In this document: one piece after another, positions 35,521 to 43,912 of the stretch
How positions within the stretch are numbered: the first letter of the stretch is position 1
Layout: every line of letters starts with the position of its first letter
Program-made: the position numbers and the translations under genes
From: Lachnospiraceae bacterium
GTDB lineage: Bacteria; Bacillota; Clostridia; Lachnospirales; Lachnospiraceae
Length of the DNA stretch: 64,000 nucleotides
Assembly: GCA_009774145.1 (NCBI GenBank)
Contig: VSND01000013.1
Location: 1-64,000, forward strand
Reading direction: 5' to 3'
The notes under the pieces: model-generated
Seen by the model: the letters and a program-made list of their open reading frames with translations, nothing else
What the model was told of the DNA's origin: nothing
The model's database searches: none

Positions 35521-37029
35521 TCAATATCGTTTGATTTTCTTTGAAGGCGTCTTGGGGAACTCCGTCTCCCGCACTTTCAGCCGATAGATCTTCTTATAGG
35601 CCGGAGCATGTTTATTCCAGTCGTCGATGAGTTCCTGCAGCGCAGCGCGTACATCTTTCACGCCTTTCTTCTCCACATACTCGGCATCCGGGAAGATTTC
35701 CGCCTCAATGACGCCTTCGCTTTCACGAACCAGAATCTCCTGAATCACCGGCGCTTCGGACAGCCGGTTCTCCAGTTCCTCCGGGGAGACATTTTCGCCG
35801 TTTTTCGTAATGATCAGATTTTTCTTCCTTCCGGTCAGATAGACGAATCCTTCTTCATCTACATATCCAAGATCACCGGTCCGAAGCCATCCGTCCACCA
35901 GCGTTTCTTCTGTCTCCTTCGGCATCTGATAATACCCCTGCATCACGCTGCTGCCGCGCACCCAGAGCTCTTCGTCCACCACCTTCGCTTCACAGTTGGG
36001 CAGAAGCTGTCCTACAGAACCTTTCCGGACATTCCAGCTCACGGTGGTACTGATCACCGGCGCGCATTCGGTCATGCCATAGCCCTGCAGAATCGTGATA
36101 CCGTAAGTTCCGAACAGATCCAGCATGGCGGGCGGCATATATGCGCCCCCACTGCAGATGGTATGGAACTGCTCGCCAAACACCTCTCTTTTCACGATCT
36201 CCGGAGGCAGCGCCGCCGCATCCTGAAGCTTCTTCGCCATGGTCTCGATCATCAGCGGTACCATCAGAATCACATTCGGCCGGAAAAGTTTGATATTCTT
36301 TGCCATGCGGATCAGAGAATCGTTGATGCAGATGATGCTGCCCAGAGAGAGGCCTTTTAAAATATCCATGCTGAGACAGTAAGCATGATGGACCGGAAGC
36401 ACTGAAAGAATTACGGTCCGCTCCGGAAACTTCATATCCAGACAGGTGGCATTTTCTGCCAGATTCCGATGGGTCAGCATGACGCCTTTGCTTTTCCCGG
36501 TCGTTCCTGAAGTGAACATGATCGTCGCCAGATCCTCCGGCTTCGGCTCAAAGGAACCGGTGCCTTTCTGCGCCTTCAGAAGCTGCCGGAAGGACAGAGC
36601 TTCCCCATCTTCTGCTTCCTTCTGCATGGAGATTACATATTTTAACTTCGGGCATTTCGCTTTTGCCGCCAGCATCACATCCTTTCGGATTTCATCCACC
36701 ACCAGCACCGCTGCATCCGCCCGGTCAACCAGTTCACACATCTCATCCAGCGGAAGGGACACATCCAGCGGCACACACACATTCCCGCTGTTCACAGTGC
36801 CAAAATACGTCACCAGCCAGGGATAAGAAGTCATACCGGTCACTGCCACATGGCCGCCCCGTACGCCCAGCTCCTCCAGCGCTCCGGAAAAATGTTCGCT
36901 GTCCTGTTTCAGATCGGTATAGGATTTTACCTCTATAGTATCTTTTCCTGTCTTATAGCGAACAGCATCCTCTGCTCCATATTTCTGCTCCGCCTGTACC
37001 AGTATCTCCCGAATCGTACTTATTGTCAT
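35521..37029 (-). CDS. AMP-forming acyl-CoA/acyl-ACP ligase
   Basis: The protein has 502 residues of the ANL adenylating superfamily: phosphate loop TSGTTGKSKG, YGMTECAP, RTGDLGYVDEEGFV, GRKKNLIITKNGENVSPEE, and a C-terminal PKTPSKKIKRY carrying the late catalytic lysine. It should adenylate an acid and load it on CoA or, more likely given the neighbour, on the carrier protein encoded at 37105. It is the last gene of the TetR-controlled operon. GGAGG precedes the ATG. Confidence 0.88.
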   Translation of the reverse strand: MTISTIREILVQAEQKYGAEDAVRYKTGKDTIEVKSYTDLKQDSEHFSGALEELGVRGGHVAVTGMTSYPWLVTYFGTVNSGNVCVPLDVSLPLDEMCELVDRADAAVLVVDEIRKDVMLAAKAKCPKLKYVISMQKEAEDGEALSFRQLLKAQKGTGSFEPKPEDLATIMFTSGTTGKSKGVMLTHRNLAENATCLDMKFPERTVILSVLPVHHAYCLSMDILKGLSLGSIICINDSLIRMAKNIKLFRPNVILMVPLMIETMAKKLQDAAALPPEIVKREVFGEQFHTICSGGAYMPPAMLDLFGTYGITILQGYGMTECAPVISTTVSWNVRKGSVGQLLPNCEAKVVDEELWVRGSSVMQGYYQMPKETEETLVDGWLRTGDLGYVDEEGFVYLTGRKKNLIITKNGENVSPEELENRLSEAPVIQEILVRESEGVIEAEIFPDAEYVEKKGVKDVRAALQELIDDWNKHAPAYKKIYRLKVRETEFPKTPSKKIKRY

Positions 37030-37104
37030 CTCTCCACCTCCATCATATTTTCACAGCCATTTTAAATATCGCCCGTCATTCCAAACGCCTGCCGCACGGG
37101 CACA

Positions 37105-37335
37105 CTACTTTTCCGACAGCTTTGTCAGATAGTCCGCCGCTTCCTGCACCGTACGGATCTCCGACGCCTCCTGCTGGTCGATCTCCACGTCAAAAACATC
37201 CTCCAGTTCCCCGAGCATGCTCATAAAATCAAAAGAGGTAAATCCCAGATCCTCCATAAACCGCGACTCTGAATGTACATTTCCCGGCTCTACCTCCACA
37301 TAGTTGCAAATGATTTCCACCAATTTCTCAAACAT
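37105..37335 (-). CDS. Acyl carrier protein
   Basis: The protein has 76 residues. The helical carrier fold has the phosphopantetheine attachment site Ser34 in DLGFTSFDFMS, where the usual DSL is TSF. It is not the housekeeping fatty-acid carrier by context, since its neighbours are a ligase and a condensation-domain protein. The second ATG (37335) was chosen because AAGGAG is seven bases from it and only one base from the first. Confidence 0.92.
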   Translation of the reverse strand: MFEKLVEIICNYVEVEPGNVHSESRFMEDLGFTSFDFMSMLGELEDVFDVEIDQQEASEIRTVQEAADYLTKLSEK

Positions 37336-37404
37336 TGCCATACTCCTTACATATCATTTTATTTACAGAATCTTAATGCTGTCACCGACAAACGGATCTG
37401 CGGT

Positions 37405-37488
37405 CCTGTCCGTGCACAGCCTGACACAGATACCGGCTTCTGGACAGGCCCACAAAGGGGGCACGGAACCCGCGCCGAAGCCCTTTGT
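37405..37488 (-). other. Structured intercistronic spacer between condensation-protein and carrier-protein genes
   Basis: This G/C-rich spacer has two inverted repeats: GGACAGG/CCTGTCC (37405-37411 with 37442-37448) and ACAAAGGG/CCCTTTGT (37452-37459 with 37481-37488). No T-run follows either stem. It may be an RNA stabiliser, an attenuator or a partial terminator that sets the carrier-protein to enzyme ratio. Confidence 0.4.
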
Positions 37489-38900
37489 CAGATCAGCTTG
37501 ATAATGTCTCCGACACGCAGATTCGGATTTTCCACGCCCTTGAACATAATCTTACACAGATAATAGTACAGGTATTCCAGCTTCTCTCTGGATACCGCCT
37601 TTACCTGATGTTCAAAATTGAAATCCAGTCCGTTGTCATCCGGCCGGTGCATGACCGTCAGATACATGGCCTGAGTGGTTGCTCCGTTGGGATACCATTT
37701 CGTCTTATATTTGATGTCTCCCAGCTTCTCCAGCCCCTTCTCCTTCAGAGTCATGGGCTGATAGGTCAGCGCCATGGGCTCATAGGTCTGTCCGTTCGGA
37801 TGGGGATATTTCCGTCCTCTGTATGCGAAATAGGACACCGGATCATAGTTCGCATGCCGGAAATATTCATTCTGCAGGTCGCGGATCTCATGGATTCCCT
37901 GAAGGAATGTCTTATCCTCCGAAATGATGGTCCGAAACGGGAAGGAATGGATCCTGGTACCGCCGGATTTCTTCTCTTTCAAAGTCGCCCTTCTGGCAAT
38001 AGCCGTGTTGATGGACACATCGTCGTTTCCGTTCATCTTCTGGAAATAGGTCCGAAGTCCCATGAGCAGCAGGCATACCAGCGATACGTGATATTTCTCG
38101 CAGAAATCCATCAGACGCTTCGTCGGCTCCTCTTCCAGATGGAAGATATCCAGCGCGGAATCCACGGAATCCGATACGTTAATGGCCGCTCTGGCATTGG
38201 GATCGCCGCTTCGCTCCCGTTCTTCCTCCAGCGCCCTGGTACCGTCAATTCCATTATAAATCGGTTCCGACATGCTGTCGATAAGATTCTGGAAATACGC
38301 CTCATCCCGTTCCTTCGCTTTGCTTCCCGCCTCATAGGCCAGATCCCGCTGCAGCTGCTCGATATAGGACGCCATATCCTTCGGATAGTCCACGCCCTCA
38401 TACATGGTGTTGCAGTACAGCTCGATCACGTCCCGAAGGAAACAGATCAGCGACTGGGCATCCATAATTCGATGGTCCACCAGCAGATACACGCCCTGAT
38501 AACCGTCCGGCATTTTAATCATGACGATCCGGCTCATGGGAGAGTCCTGGGGCTTAAAAGGCACAGCCGTCCATTCCGTCATGGTCTTCTCCGCTTCTTC
38601 CATGGTTCCTGCGGAAAAATCCATAAATTCCACATCTGGTCTTCCTTCTTCTGTATTCACCACATACTGATACCAGGTCCCTTCCTTATCCGCCGCAAAA
38701 CGGACCCGCAGGCATTCACACCGCTCATACGCCTTGCAGATGGAGGCTTTCAGTACCTCCCAGTCAAGCTCCGCCTCAATGGTCAGGCTGGTCCCTACAT
38801 TGAGCACTTCTTTTTTCGGACAGAAATTCTGGTAAAAAAAATGGAACTTCTGTGCCGCAGTCAGCGGATATACCGGATATCCTTTTCTTTTCTTCATCAT
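37488..38900 (-). CDS. Condensation-domain acyltransferase-like protein, stand-alone
   Basis: The protein has 470 residues. The opening PVYPLTAAQKFHFFYQNF resembles the start of a peptide-synthetase condensation domain or a WS/DGAT/PapA-type acyltransferase. The active-site motif HHxxxDG appears as VDHRIMDAQS, so the second His and the Asp are kept and the first His is Asp. A late DFNFEHQVKAVSREKLEYL matches the C-terminal condensation motif region. It probably transfers an acyl group from the neighbouring carrier protein to an unknown acceptor. It overlaps the hydrolase gene by ATGA. Confidence 0.75.
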   Translation of the reverse strand: MMKKRKGYPVYPLTAAQKFHFFYQNFCPKKEVLNVGTSLTIEAELDWEVLKASICKAYERCECLRVRFAADKEGTWYQYVVNTEEGRPDVEFMDFSAGTMEEAEKTMTEWTAVPFKPQDSPMSRIVMIKMPDGYQGVYLLVDHRIMDAQSLICFLRDVIELYCNTMYEGVDYPKDMASYIEQLQRDLAYEAGSKAKERDEAYFQNLIDSMSEPIYNGIDGTRALEEERERSGDPNARAAINVSDSVDSALDIFHLEEEPTKRLMDFCEKYHVSLVCLLLMGLRTYFQKMNGNDDVSINTAIARRATLKEKKSGGTRIHSFPFRTIISEDKTFLQGIHEIRDLQNEYFRHANYDPVSYFAYRGRKYPHPNGQTYEPMALTYQPMTLKEKGLEKLGDIKYKTKWYPNGATTQAMYLTVMHRPDDNGLDFNFEHQVKAVSREKLEYLYYYLCKIMFKGVENPNLRVGDIIKLI

Positions 38901-39844
38901 TTTTTGATCAAACCTCCAATAAATTCGTCCAGCGCCTGTTCATAAGCTTCCATATCTTTATAATAGCTCTCTGCATGAGCCGCGCCTTCCACAATGAGCA
39001 TCTTCTTCTCTGATGCAATGTTCTCATAGATTTTTTCACACATGCTGCAGGGTACGAAGGTATCGGCAGCTCCATGGATCAGAAGAATCGGCACCTCCGC
39101 CTTTCTGACCTCTCTGGCAGCGTTGCACTCGTCCAGCCCGTAACCTGCCTTTTTCCTGTTTACCAGGCTGGCAATCTGGATCATGGGAAATGCCGGCAGA
39201 TGATACATGGAATGGAGCACATGGGTAAATACCTCTTTGGCGGACGTAAATCCGCAGTCCGACACGATTCCTTTCACCTGCTTCGGCAGCTCCAGTCCGC
39301 TGGCCATCAGTACGGTGGCGCCTCCCATGGAGGTTCCGTGCAGCAGAATCTCCATATCCTCCCCGCATCTGCCGATCAGCCAGTCGATCCATCCAAGAGC
39401 ATCCACCCGGTCCAGGCATCCAAAGCCGATATATTCTCCTTCACTGTCCCCGTGCGACCGCTCGTCCACCAGAAGCATGGAAAATCCCCGCTTCATATAA
39501 TAATCGGACAGACCGATATAATCGCTCATTCCCTGACTGGTATAGCCATGAAAGCAGATGACTGTTTTCTTCTGATCCCCTGTGGGAAACCAGGTGGCAT
39601 GCAGTTTCAGCCCGTCCTCAGACAGACGGTATACATCCTCATGGGGCTGCTTTAACATGTATTCTCTTCTCGTCTGGATCAGCGGCATATACTGCTCCCA
39701 GTCCGTTCCGGCCATCTTGATGGTCCGGTCTGTTTTCGCATTGCCGCGTTTCATGGTCCGGCGGTAAAAATAGGCCGAACCGCCTGCCTCCGCTACGGTC
39801 AGAAGTCCAAGAAATACCGCAGCTGCTTTTAACTTTTTTTTCAT
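38897..39844 (-). CDS. Membrane-anchored alpha/beta hydrolase
   Basis: The protein has 315 residues. An N-terminal signal-anchor (about 5-25) is followed by an alpha/beta hydrolase domain with FHGYTSQG, the nucleophile elbow HGTSMGGATV (Ser), an Asp in HGAADTFVP and a C-terminal His in GAAHAESYY. The start at 39844 has GGAGG upstream. It may release or trim the product of the operon outside the membrane, by inference from the anchor and the gene order. Confidence 0.85.
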   Translation of the reverse strand: MKKKLKAAAVFLGLLTVAEAGGSAYFYRRTMKRGNAKTDRTIKMAGTDWEQYMPLIQTRREYMLKQPHEDVYRLSEDGLKLHATWFPTGDQKKTVICFHGYTSQGMSDYIGLSDYYMKRGFSMLLVDERSHGDSEGEYIGFGCLDRVDALGWIDWLIGRCGEDMEILLHGTSMGGATVLMASGLELPKQVKGIVSDCGFTSAKEVFTHVLHSMYHLPAFPMIQIASLVNRKKAGYGLDECNAAREVRKAEVPILLIHGAADTFVPCSMCEKIYENIASEKKMLIVEGAAHAESYYKDMEAYEQALDEFIGGLIKK

Positions 39845-39890
39845 AAATTTCGCCTCCTGCTTCAGATTCCGCTTCTGCTCTCGATCCGTT

Positions 39891-40223
39891 TTAACCTCTG
39901 CTGCGCTCCGCCAGTTCTTTAAAGCGCAGTGCCTTGTCAATATTTCCTTCCACCTTCAGCTTCTGAACCGTAAACGCCAGCACCGGATCCAGTGTACCGT
40001 CCGCCAGTTCCCGAAGGGTCTTTGCGCTGCAGATGAACATGGCATCCCGGTCAAAATATTCATAAGGTTCCACAGACAGCTTTCCGTCTTTTACTTCCAC
40101 ATAAAAGATACCGGACGCCTCTCCTGTGATGTTGAACTGATAGGCCAGATGCTCCCTGATATCGCTTACATCTGCTTCCATAAATCTTCCCTTTATCTCC
40201 GCAAAAAATTCCGCATACGTCAT
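39891..40223 (-). CDS. SCP2-like lipid-binding domain protein
   Basis: The protein has 110 residues. The pattern YQFNITGEASGIFYVEVKDG followed by FICSAKTLRELADGTLDP and KLKVEGNIDKALRFKEL fits the SCP2 sterol/lipid-carrier fold at full length. It is the first gene of the acyl operon, directly behind the two operators. It suggests that the pathway handles a hydrophobic intermediate. GGAGGG precedes the ATG. A longer in-frame reading would run through the promoter. Confidence 0.8.
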   Translation of the reverse strand: MTYAEFFAEIKGRFMEADVSDIREHLAYQFNITGEASGIFYVEVKDGKLSVEPYEYFDRDAMFICSAKTLRELADGTLDPVLAFTVQKLKVEGNIDKALRFKELAERSRG

Positions 40224-40259
40224 TTTCTTACCCTCCACAACGTCAGATTTTGTTGTTTT

Positions 40260-40317
40260 TCGACCAATGGTCGATTTGATTCTCCTGTACTTTAACATCT
40301 TTTCGACCATCGGTCAA
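40260..40317 (-). promoter_or_regulatory. Promoter of the acyl operon with two TetR-type operators
   Basis: A 15-base palindrome TCGACCAATGGTCGA lies at 40260-40274. A close copy TCGACCATCGGTCAA lies at 40303-40317. Their centres are 43 bases apart, about four helical turns, so on the same DNA face. On the minus strand the second copy contains the -35 box TTGACC (40312-40317), and TAAAGT (40289-40294) follows after 17 bases. A dimeric repressor bound here would block the promoter. The TetR protein encoded divergently at 40474 is the obvious candidate. Confidence 0.82.
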
Positions 40318-40379
40318 CTGTATTTTATCCAAAAATCCGGACAGAAAAAGAAGTTATCCGTGAAATATGCAAAAAAGGC

Positions 40380-40409
40380 AGCGGATGTTTCCGCCCGGAT
40401 CCGCTTTTT
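40380..40409. terminator. Hairpin with flanking T-runs between the operators and tetR
   Basis: AGCGGAT pairs with ATCCGCT. TTTTT follows on the plus strand, and TTTTTT follows three bases after the stem on the minus strand. No gene ends here, so it may act as an insulator against read-through between the divergent units. Confidence 0.4.
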
Positions 40410-40418
40410 GAAAAAAGA

Positions 40419-40447
40419 TTGTACAGCCGGTCTGATTTGTGTATAAT
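40419..40447 (+). promoter_or_regulatory. Putative tetR promoter
   Basis: TTGTAC (40419-40424), 17 bases, TATAAT (40442-40447), 26 bases before the start. It lies about 100 bases from the operators, so autoregulation is not obvious. Confidence 0.6.
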
Positions 40448-40473
40448 AAGATGAAACAGAAAGGTGGTCCCTT

Positions 40474-41088
40474 ATGCCAGACGATACAAAATATACAAAA
40501 ATCCTGGATGCGCTCCAGACACTGCTGGAGGCAAAAGACATACAGCATATCTCTGTCAGCGAGATCGCCCGCGCTGCAGACATGGGAAAAGGAAGTCTCT
40601 ATTATTACTTTCCCTCCAAAGAAGCCATCTTCGAAGCGCTGGTAGAGAGGGACTATGCGGCGCCGCTGGAGACTGCCAAGAACCTGGCTTCCAGAACCGA
40701 TGTCTCACCGTTCACCCGCATGGCCATGATCTTCCAGGCGTGCCGCAACTCTTCCGCACAGTTCCGTTCCCGCAGGAATACTCCGGCCTCTGCCAGCGCG
40801 CCGGAGCAGGCATTTATCCACCAGAAGTACCTGACTTATCTGATCACGGAACTGAAGCCGGTACTGACCGAGATTATCCGCCAGGGTATTGCTGCCGGCG
40901 AGATCCGTTTTGAACGCCCTGCCGCTCTGGCAGAGATCGTGCTCATCGTCCTGGCTGTCAAACTGGACAATACGCTGGTGCCTTCCGCACCGAAAGAAAC
41001 CGAAGACACGATCCTGGGGCTTATATCTCTTCTGGAAAAAGGAACGGAAAATCCGGCGGCTTCGCTGAATTTCCTGCGGACGATCTGA
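40474..41088 (+). CDS. TetR-family transcriptional regulator
   Basis: The protein has 204 residues. The N-terminal helix-turn-helix reads HISVSEIARAADMGKGSLYY followed by YFPSKEAIFEALVE (about 24-58). The C-terminal helical ligand domain has no specific signature. AAAGGTGG lies upstream of the ATG. It is divergent from the SCP2/hydrolase/condensation/ACP/ligase operon, whose promoter carries two palindromes. The inducer is likely an acyl compound, by inference. Confidence 0.92.
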   Translation: MPDDTKYTKILDALQTLLEAKDIQHISVSEIARAADMGKGSLYYYFPSKEAIFEALVERDYAAPLETAKNLASRTDVSPFTRMAMIFQACRNSSAQFRSRRNTPASASAPEQAFIHQKYLTYLITELKPVLTEIIRQGIAAGEIRFERPAALAEIVLIVLAVKLDNTLVPSAPKETEDTILGLISLLEKGTENPAASLNFLRTI

Positions 41089-41124
41089 ACGCCTTTCCTG
41101 TCCATACAGTATTCCATAAGAAAA

Positions 41125-41162
41125 CAGGGCAGCAGATACATTTCCGTGTACCTGTTGCCCTG
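41125..41162. terminator. Bidirectional intrinsic terminator between tetR and the DUF1848 gene
   Basis: A 16-base stem (CAGGGCAGCAGATACA with TGTACCTGTTGCCCTG, minor mismatches) has a six-base loop. It is followed by a T-rich stretch on both strands. Confidence 0.8.
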
Positions 41163-41174
41163 ACTTCTTTTCTG

Positions 41175-42116
41175 TCACTGCTCAAAAAGACGGAGCTGAA
41201 AATCCTTCAGCCGTTTTCCTTTTCTTATTGTAATTTTATCATCCGGACAAAGCTCTGAGCACAGCAGCTCTGCGTCTGCCCGATATCGCTTTACCTGTTC
41301 CTTCACTTTTTCATCGCTGAAATTTGCATAACAGTATTTACAGCCGTTCAGGCAGGTGTGATAGGTTCCCACGTCTGTACTTTCCAGACATCCGCATCCC
41401 GGCCTCTGATTCCGGTCCTTTTCTCCGGTCAGTCTGCAGCCTGAGATTCTTTCGATCAGTCTTTTGTCAATACAGCATCCATGATGTATCCCCAGGCTCT
41501 GAAGATCGATCTTTTCCGCACAGGTTTCCACAGTCAGCCGGCAGCCTGATGCGATCCGGACCATTCTTCCTGCAAGCTCCGTCATTTCGGCATCCGTCAT
41601 TTCACGCATATGAAGCTTTTTTGCATTGTGCTGTATCTTCCGGTACAGATCCAGAAAACTTATCACCACCTTTTCTGTATAACCGGTAAGGCTTTCTGCA
41701 ATTGCCTCAAAGGCTTTTAAATGATATTCCATGGTATAGCGTTCGTTCAGAAAAATCGGGTCATAGCGCCATATCACCCGCTCTTTTCCGATCTTTTCGG
41801 ACAGACTGCGAAATGCGGGAATCAGTTCTTTTCTTTTATCCGGAAGATTCGGTTCCAGATCTTTTCCATAACCGGTAAGCGTAAACTGAAAATAATAAGT
41901 ATAATCTTTGAGACGGTCCAGATGTGTCAGCATGCCGGAAGGATTTTTCGTCCAGAATACGATGCAGTCCACGGCGTCCGGCGACAGGTCGATCCTGCTG
42001 ACCTGATGCGGATTCATGGGATTTCGCACATACAAAAATCCTTCCTGAATCCGATTCAGAAACCATTCGGAATAATAATTGGGAATATCTGTTCTTCTGC
42101 TTGCGCTCAATATCAT
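41175..42116 (-). CDS. DUF1848 family protein with C-terminal cysteine cluster
   Basis: The protein has 313 residues. The opening ILSASRRTDIPNYYSEWF is characteristic of DUF1848. The C-terminal part holds CGCLESTDVGTYHTCLNGC followed by KYCYANFS, which could bind an iron-sulfur cluster much as radical SAM proteins do (CxxxCxxC order is not strictly met). The function is unknown. AGGAGG precedes the ATG at 42116. It follows the ATPase gene at 42142 by 25 bases. Confidence 0.8.
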   Translation of the reverse strand: MILSASRRTDIPNYYSEWFLNRIQEGFLYVRNPMNPHQVSRIDLSPDAVDCIVFWTKNPSGMLTHLDRLKDYTYYFQFTLTGYGKDLEPNLPDKRKELIPAFRSLSEKIGKERVIWRYDPIFLNERYTMEYHLKAFEAIAESLTGYTEKVVISFLDLYRKIQHNAKKLHMREMTDAEMTELAGRMVRIASGCRLTVETCAEKIDLQSLGIHHGCCIDKRLIERISGCRLTGEKDRNQRPGCGCLESTDVGTYHTCLNGCKYCYANFSDEKVKEQVKRYRADAELLCSELCPDDKITIRKGKRLKDFQLRLFEQ

Positions 42117-42141
42117 CAGCAAACCTCCTCTGGCGCCATGT

Positions 42142-42864
42142 TTATTCTCCAGGATCCAGAAGTCTCTTCAGCAGATAATCCCGGCTGTTGATAAACATCT
42201 CCGTTACCTGATAGCTGTCGGTTTCCTCATAACTGCACCGGTGTACCGGACCGTCGTCAAAGGTCCAGATATCCGCATCCGGAATTCCAAGAAGAATTGG
42301 TGAATGCGTGACAATGATAAACTGTGACTCCTGTCTGGCGCATTCACAGATCTCCATCAGAAGCGTCAGCTGTCGCTGGGGAGACAGCGCCGCTTCCGGC
42401 TCGTCCAGCAAGTACAGGCCATCCGGCTTCAGGTGTCTCTGGGCGATGGCAAGGAAGCTCTCTCCATGAGATTTCTCATGATACCTCTCCGATGGATGGC
42501 GGGCGTCCGCATAATCCATCTCCATGGTTGCCACATTATAGAAGCTTTCCGCCCGGAGGAAATACCCCCACCCGGCTTTGCGGAATCCTCGGATAAGCCG
42601 GATCGCATCATACAGTTCCGAATGCGAATCATAGGTGGAAAATCGGTAGTTTTTCGTTCCGCCTTCCGGATTGAAGCCCTCTGCTATGGCAATTGCTTCC
42701 AGAAGCGTAGACTTTCCGCTTCCATTTTCCCCCACAAAAAAAGTAATGGGACTGGTAAATACCATCTGCCTCATCCCGCGGATGGCCGGGATCTCTCTTA
42801 AATAGCTGTCCCGTCCAACCCGGTCCCAGTTAATGGATATACTTTGAATAAACTGACGATTCAT
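42142..42864 (-). CDS. AAA/ABC-type ATPase, stand-alone
   Basis: The protein has 240 residues with Walker A GENGSGKSTLLEAIA, a signature-like SHGESFLAI, Walker B GLYLLDEPEAALSP, and a switch His in FIIVTHSP. This size and pattern fit the small AAA_21/AAA_23-type ATPases seen alone or with nucleases. The start MNRQFIQS was chosen although only a weak purine-rich site is upstream. A longer reading runs through the divergent promoter region. The partner is possibly the DUF1848 protein. Confidence 0.85.
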   Translation of the reverse strand: MNRQFIQSISINWDRVGRDSYLREIPAIRGMRQMVFTSPITFFVGENGSGKSTLLEAIAIAEGFNPEGGTKNYRFSTYDSHSELYDAIRLIRGFRKAGWGYFLRAESFYNVATMEMDYADARHPSERYHEKSHGESFLAIAQRHLKPDGLYLLDEPEAALSPQRQLTLLMEICECARQESQFIIVTHSPILLGIPDADIWTFDDGPVHRCSYEETDSYQVTEMFINSRDYLLKRLLDPGE

Positions 42865-43064
42865 GCTGTCTCTTCGTACCTCTTTCCATGCAGTTTCGAA
42901 ATTTCCTCCAGAGAACAGCAGATGCGCTCTGGATTTCATGGATTTTTTATTTCCATCCGCTCTTATTGATAAAAAGTATTTTATTTCCAGAAAAACGGTC
43001 GATATATTATAAAAGGAGTTCACAAAATTTTCACACATTTCCCGGAAGGAAAGGAGGGATATTC

Positions 43065-43778
43065 ATGAAAGTTACATCAAACAACTGGCAGACAAATACA
43101 GAGACTGTCCGCAGTTTCCTGAATCGGAAGGAAGATTCTGAAAAAGCTGCAGAAGAGTCCATGCTTCCTGATACCGATATCCTCGACCGTACTGCAGAAG
43201 CCCTTGACAGTCTGAAATCCGAAGGCAACGATTCCGATTATCGTATGAAAGGCTCTGCTCCGAAGGATTCTGTCGGACAGCTGGCTGCGGAACTGGCCAG
43301 AGCAGAGACAAGGCTCGATGTCCAGCAGGTGATGTCCAAGGCGATGAAAGCTCTGGCAAATCTGAAAATGTCTGCTTATGTCTGTGAAGGAGCGGATGCC
43401 AAAAAAGCCCGTCAGATGATCAAACGCATGGAAAAGCTGATCAAGCGCATTCAGAAAAAGATGAAACATCTGAACAAGGAAGAGCAGATGACAAACGACC
43501 AGAAACGGGCGGAAAAACAGCAGCAGGAACAAAAGGCGAAGCAAATCCGCGAAGAACTGCGCACCAGACGGAACAGACGCCGCCGGGATGAGCGGGAATA
43601 CGCCATGAAGGAACTGAACGAAGATAATAAATCCCAGTCCGTCGAACTTATGAATTCCGTGATGGCAGGCATGCATGCAGCTGCCGGATCTCCGGATCTG
43701 TCCGCTCTGGCAGCTGCAGGCGGTGCGGATCTGTCCGCAGCGCCGGGCGATATGGGCTCCATTGATATCACTGTCTGA
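43065..43778 (+). CDS. Lys/Arg-rich coiled-coil protein, unknown function
   Basis: The protein has 237 residues. After a Ser/Thr/Asn-rich N-terminus, residues 75-190 are a strongly charged helix or coiled coil (KKARQMIKRMEKLIKRIQKK, then KQQQEQKAKQIREELRTRRN). The C-terminus is Ala/Gly-rich (SPDLSALAAAGGADLSAAPG). There is no signal peptide or membrane segment. AAAGGAGGG precedes the start. It is monocistronic, with the hairpin at 43803 after it. I do not recognise the family. Confidence 0.7.
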   Translation: MKVTSNNWQTNTETVRSFLNRKEDSEKAAEESMLPDTDILDRTAEALDSLKSEGNDSDYRMKGSAPKDSVGQLAAELARAETRLDVQQVMSKAMKALANLKMSAYVCEGADAKKARQMIKRMEKLIKRIQKKMKHLNKEEQMTNDQKRAEKQQQEQKAKQIREELRTRRNRRRRDEREYAMKELNEDNKSQSVELMNSVMAGMHAAAGSPDLSALAAAGGADLSAAPGDMGSIDITV

Positions 43779-43802
43779 AATCAGAACCTGGTATGTCAGA
43801 AG

Positions 43803-43850
43803 CAGGGAATGCGTCCTTTCTCTTATGGAAGCACTCCCTGTTTTTCTGTT
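43803..43850 (+). terminator. Intrinsic terminator after the coiled-coil gene
   Basis: CAGGGAATGC pairs with GCACTCCCTG (one G-U pair) over an 18-base loop, followed by TTTTTCTGTTTTT. Confidence 0.75.
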
Positions 43851-43912
43851 TTTCGGCCGGTTCTGTGCAGTTCTCCTGCTCTTCTCCTGTTTCACCGAAA
43901 GAAGAAAACTGT

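Noticed and set aside
37485..38945. 486-codon open frame opposite the condensation-domain gene
   Set aside because: The minus-strand product has the domain motifs, ribosome site and operon fit; the plus frame has none.
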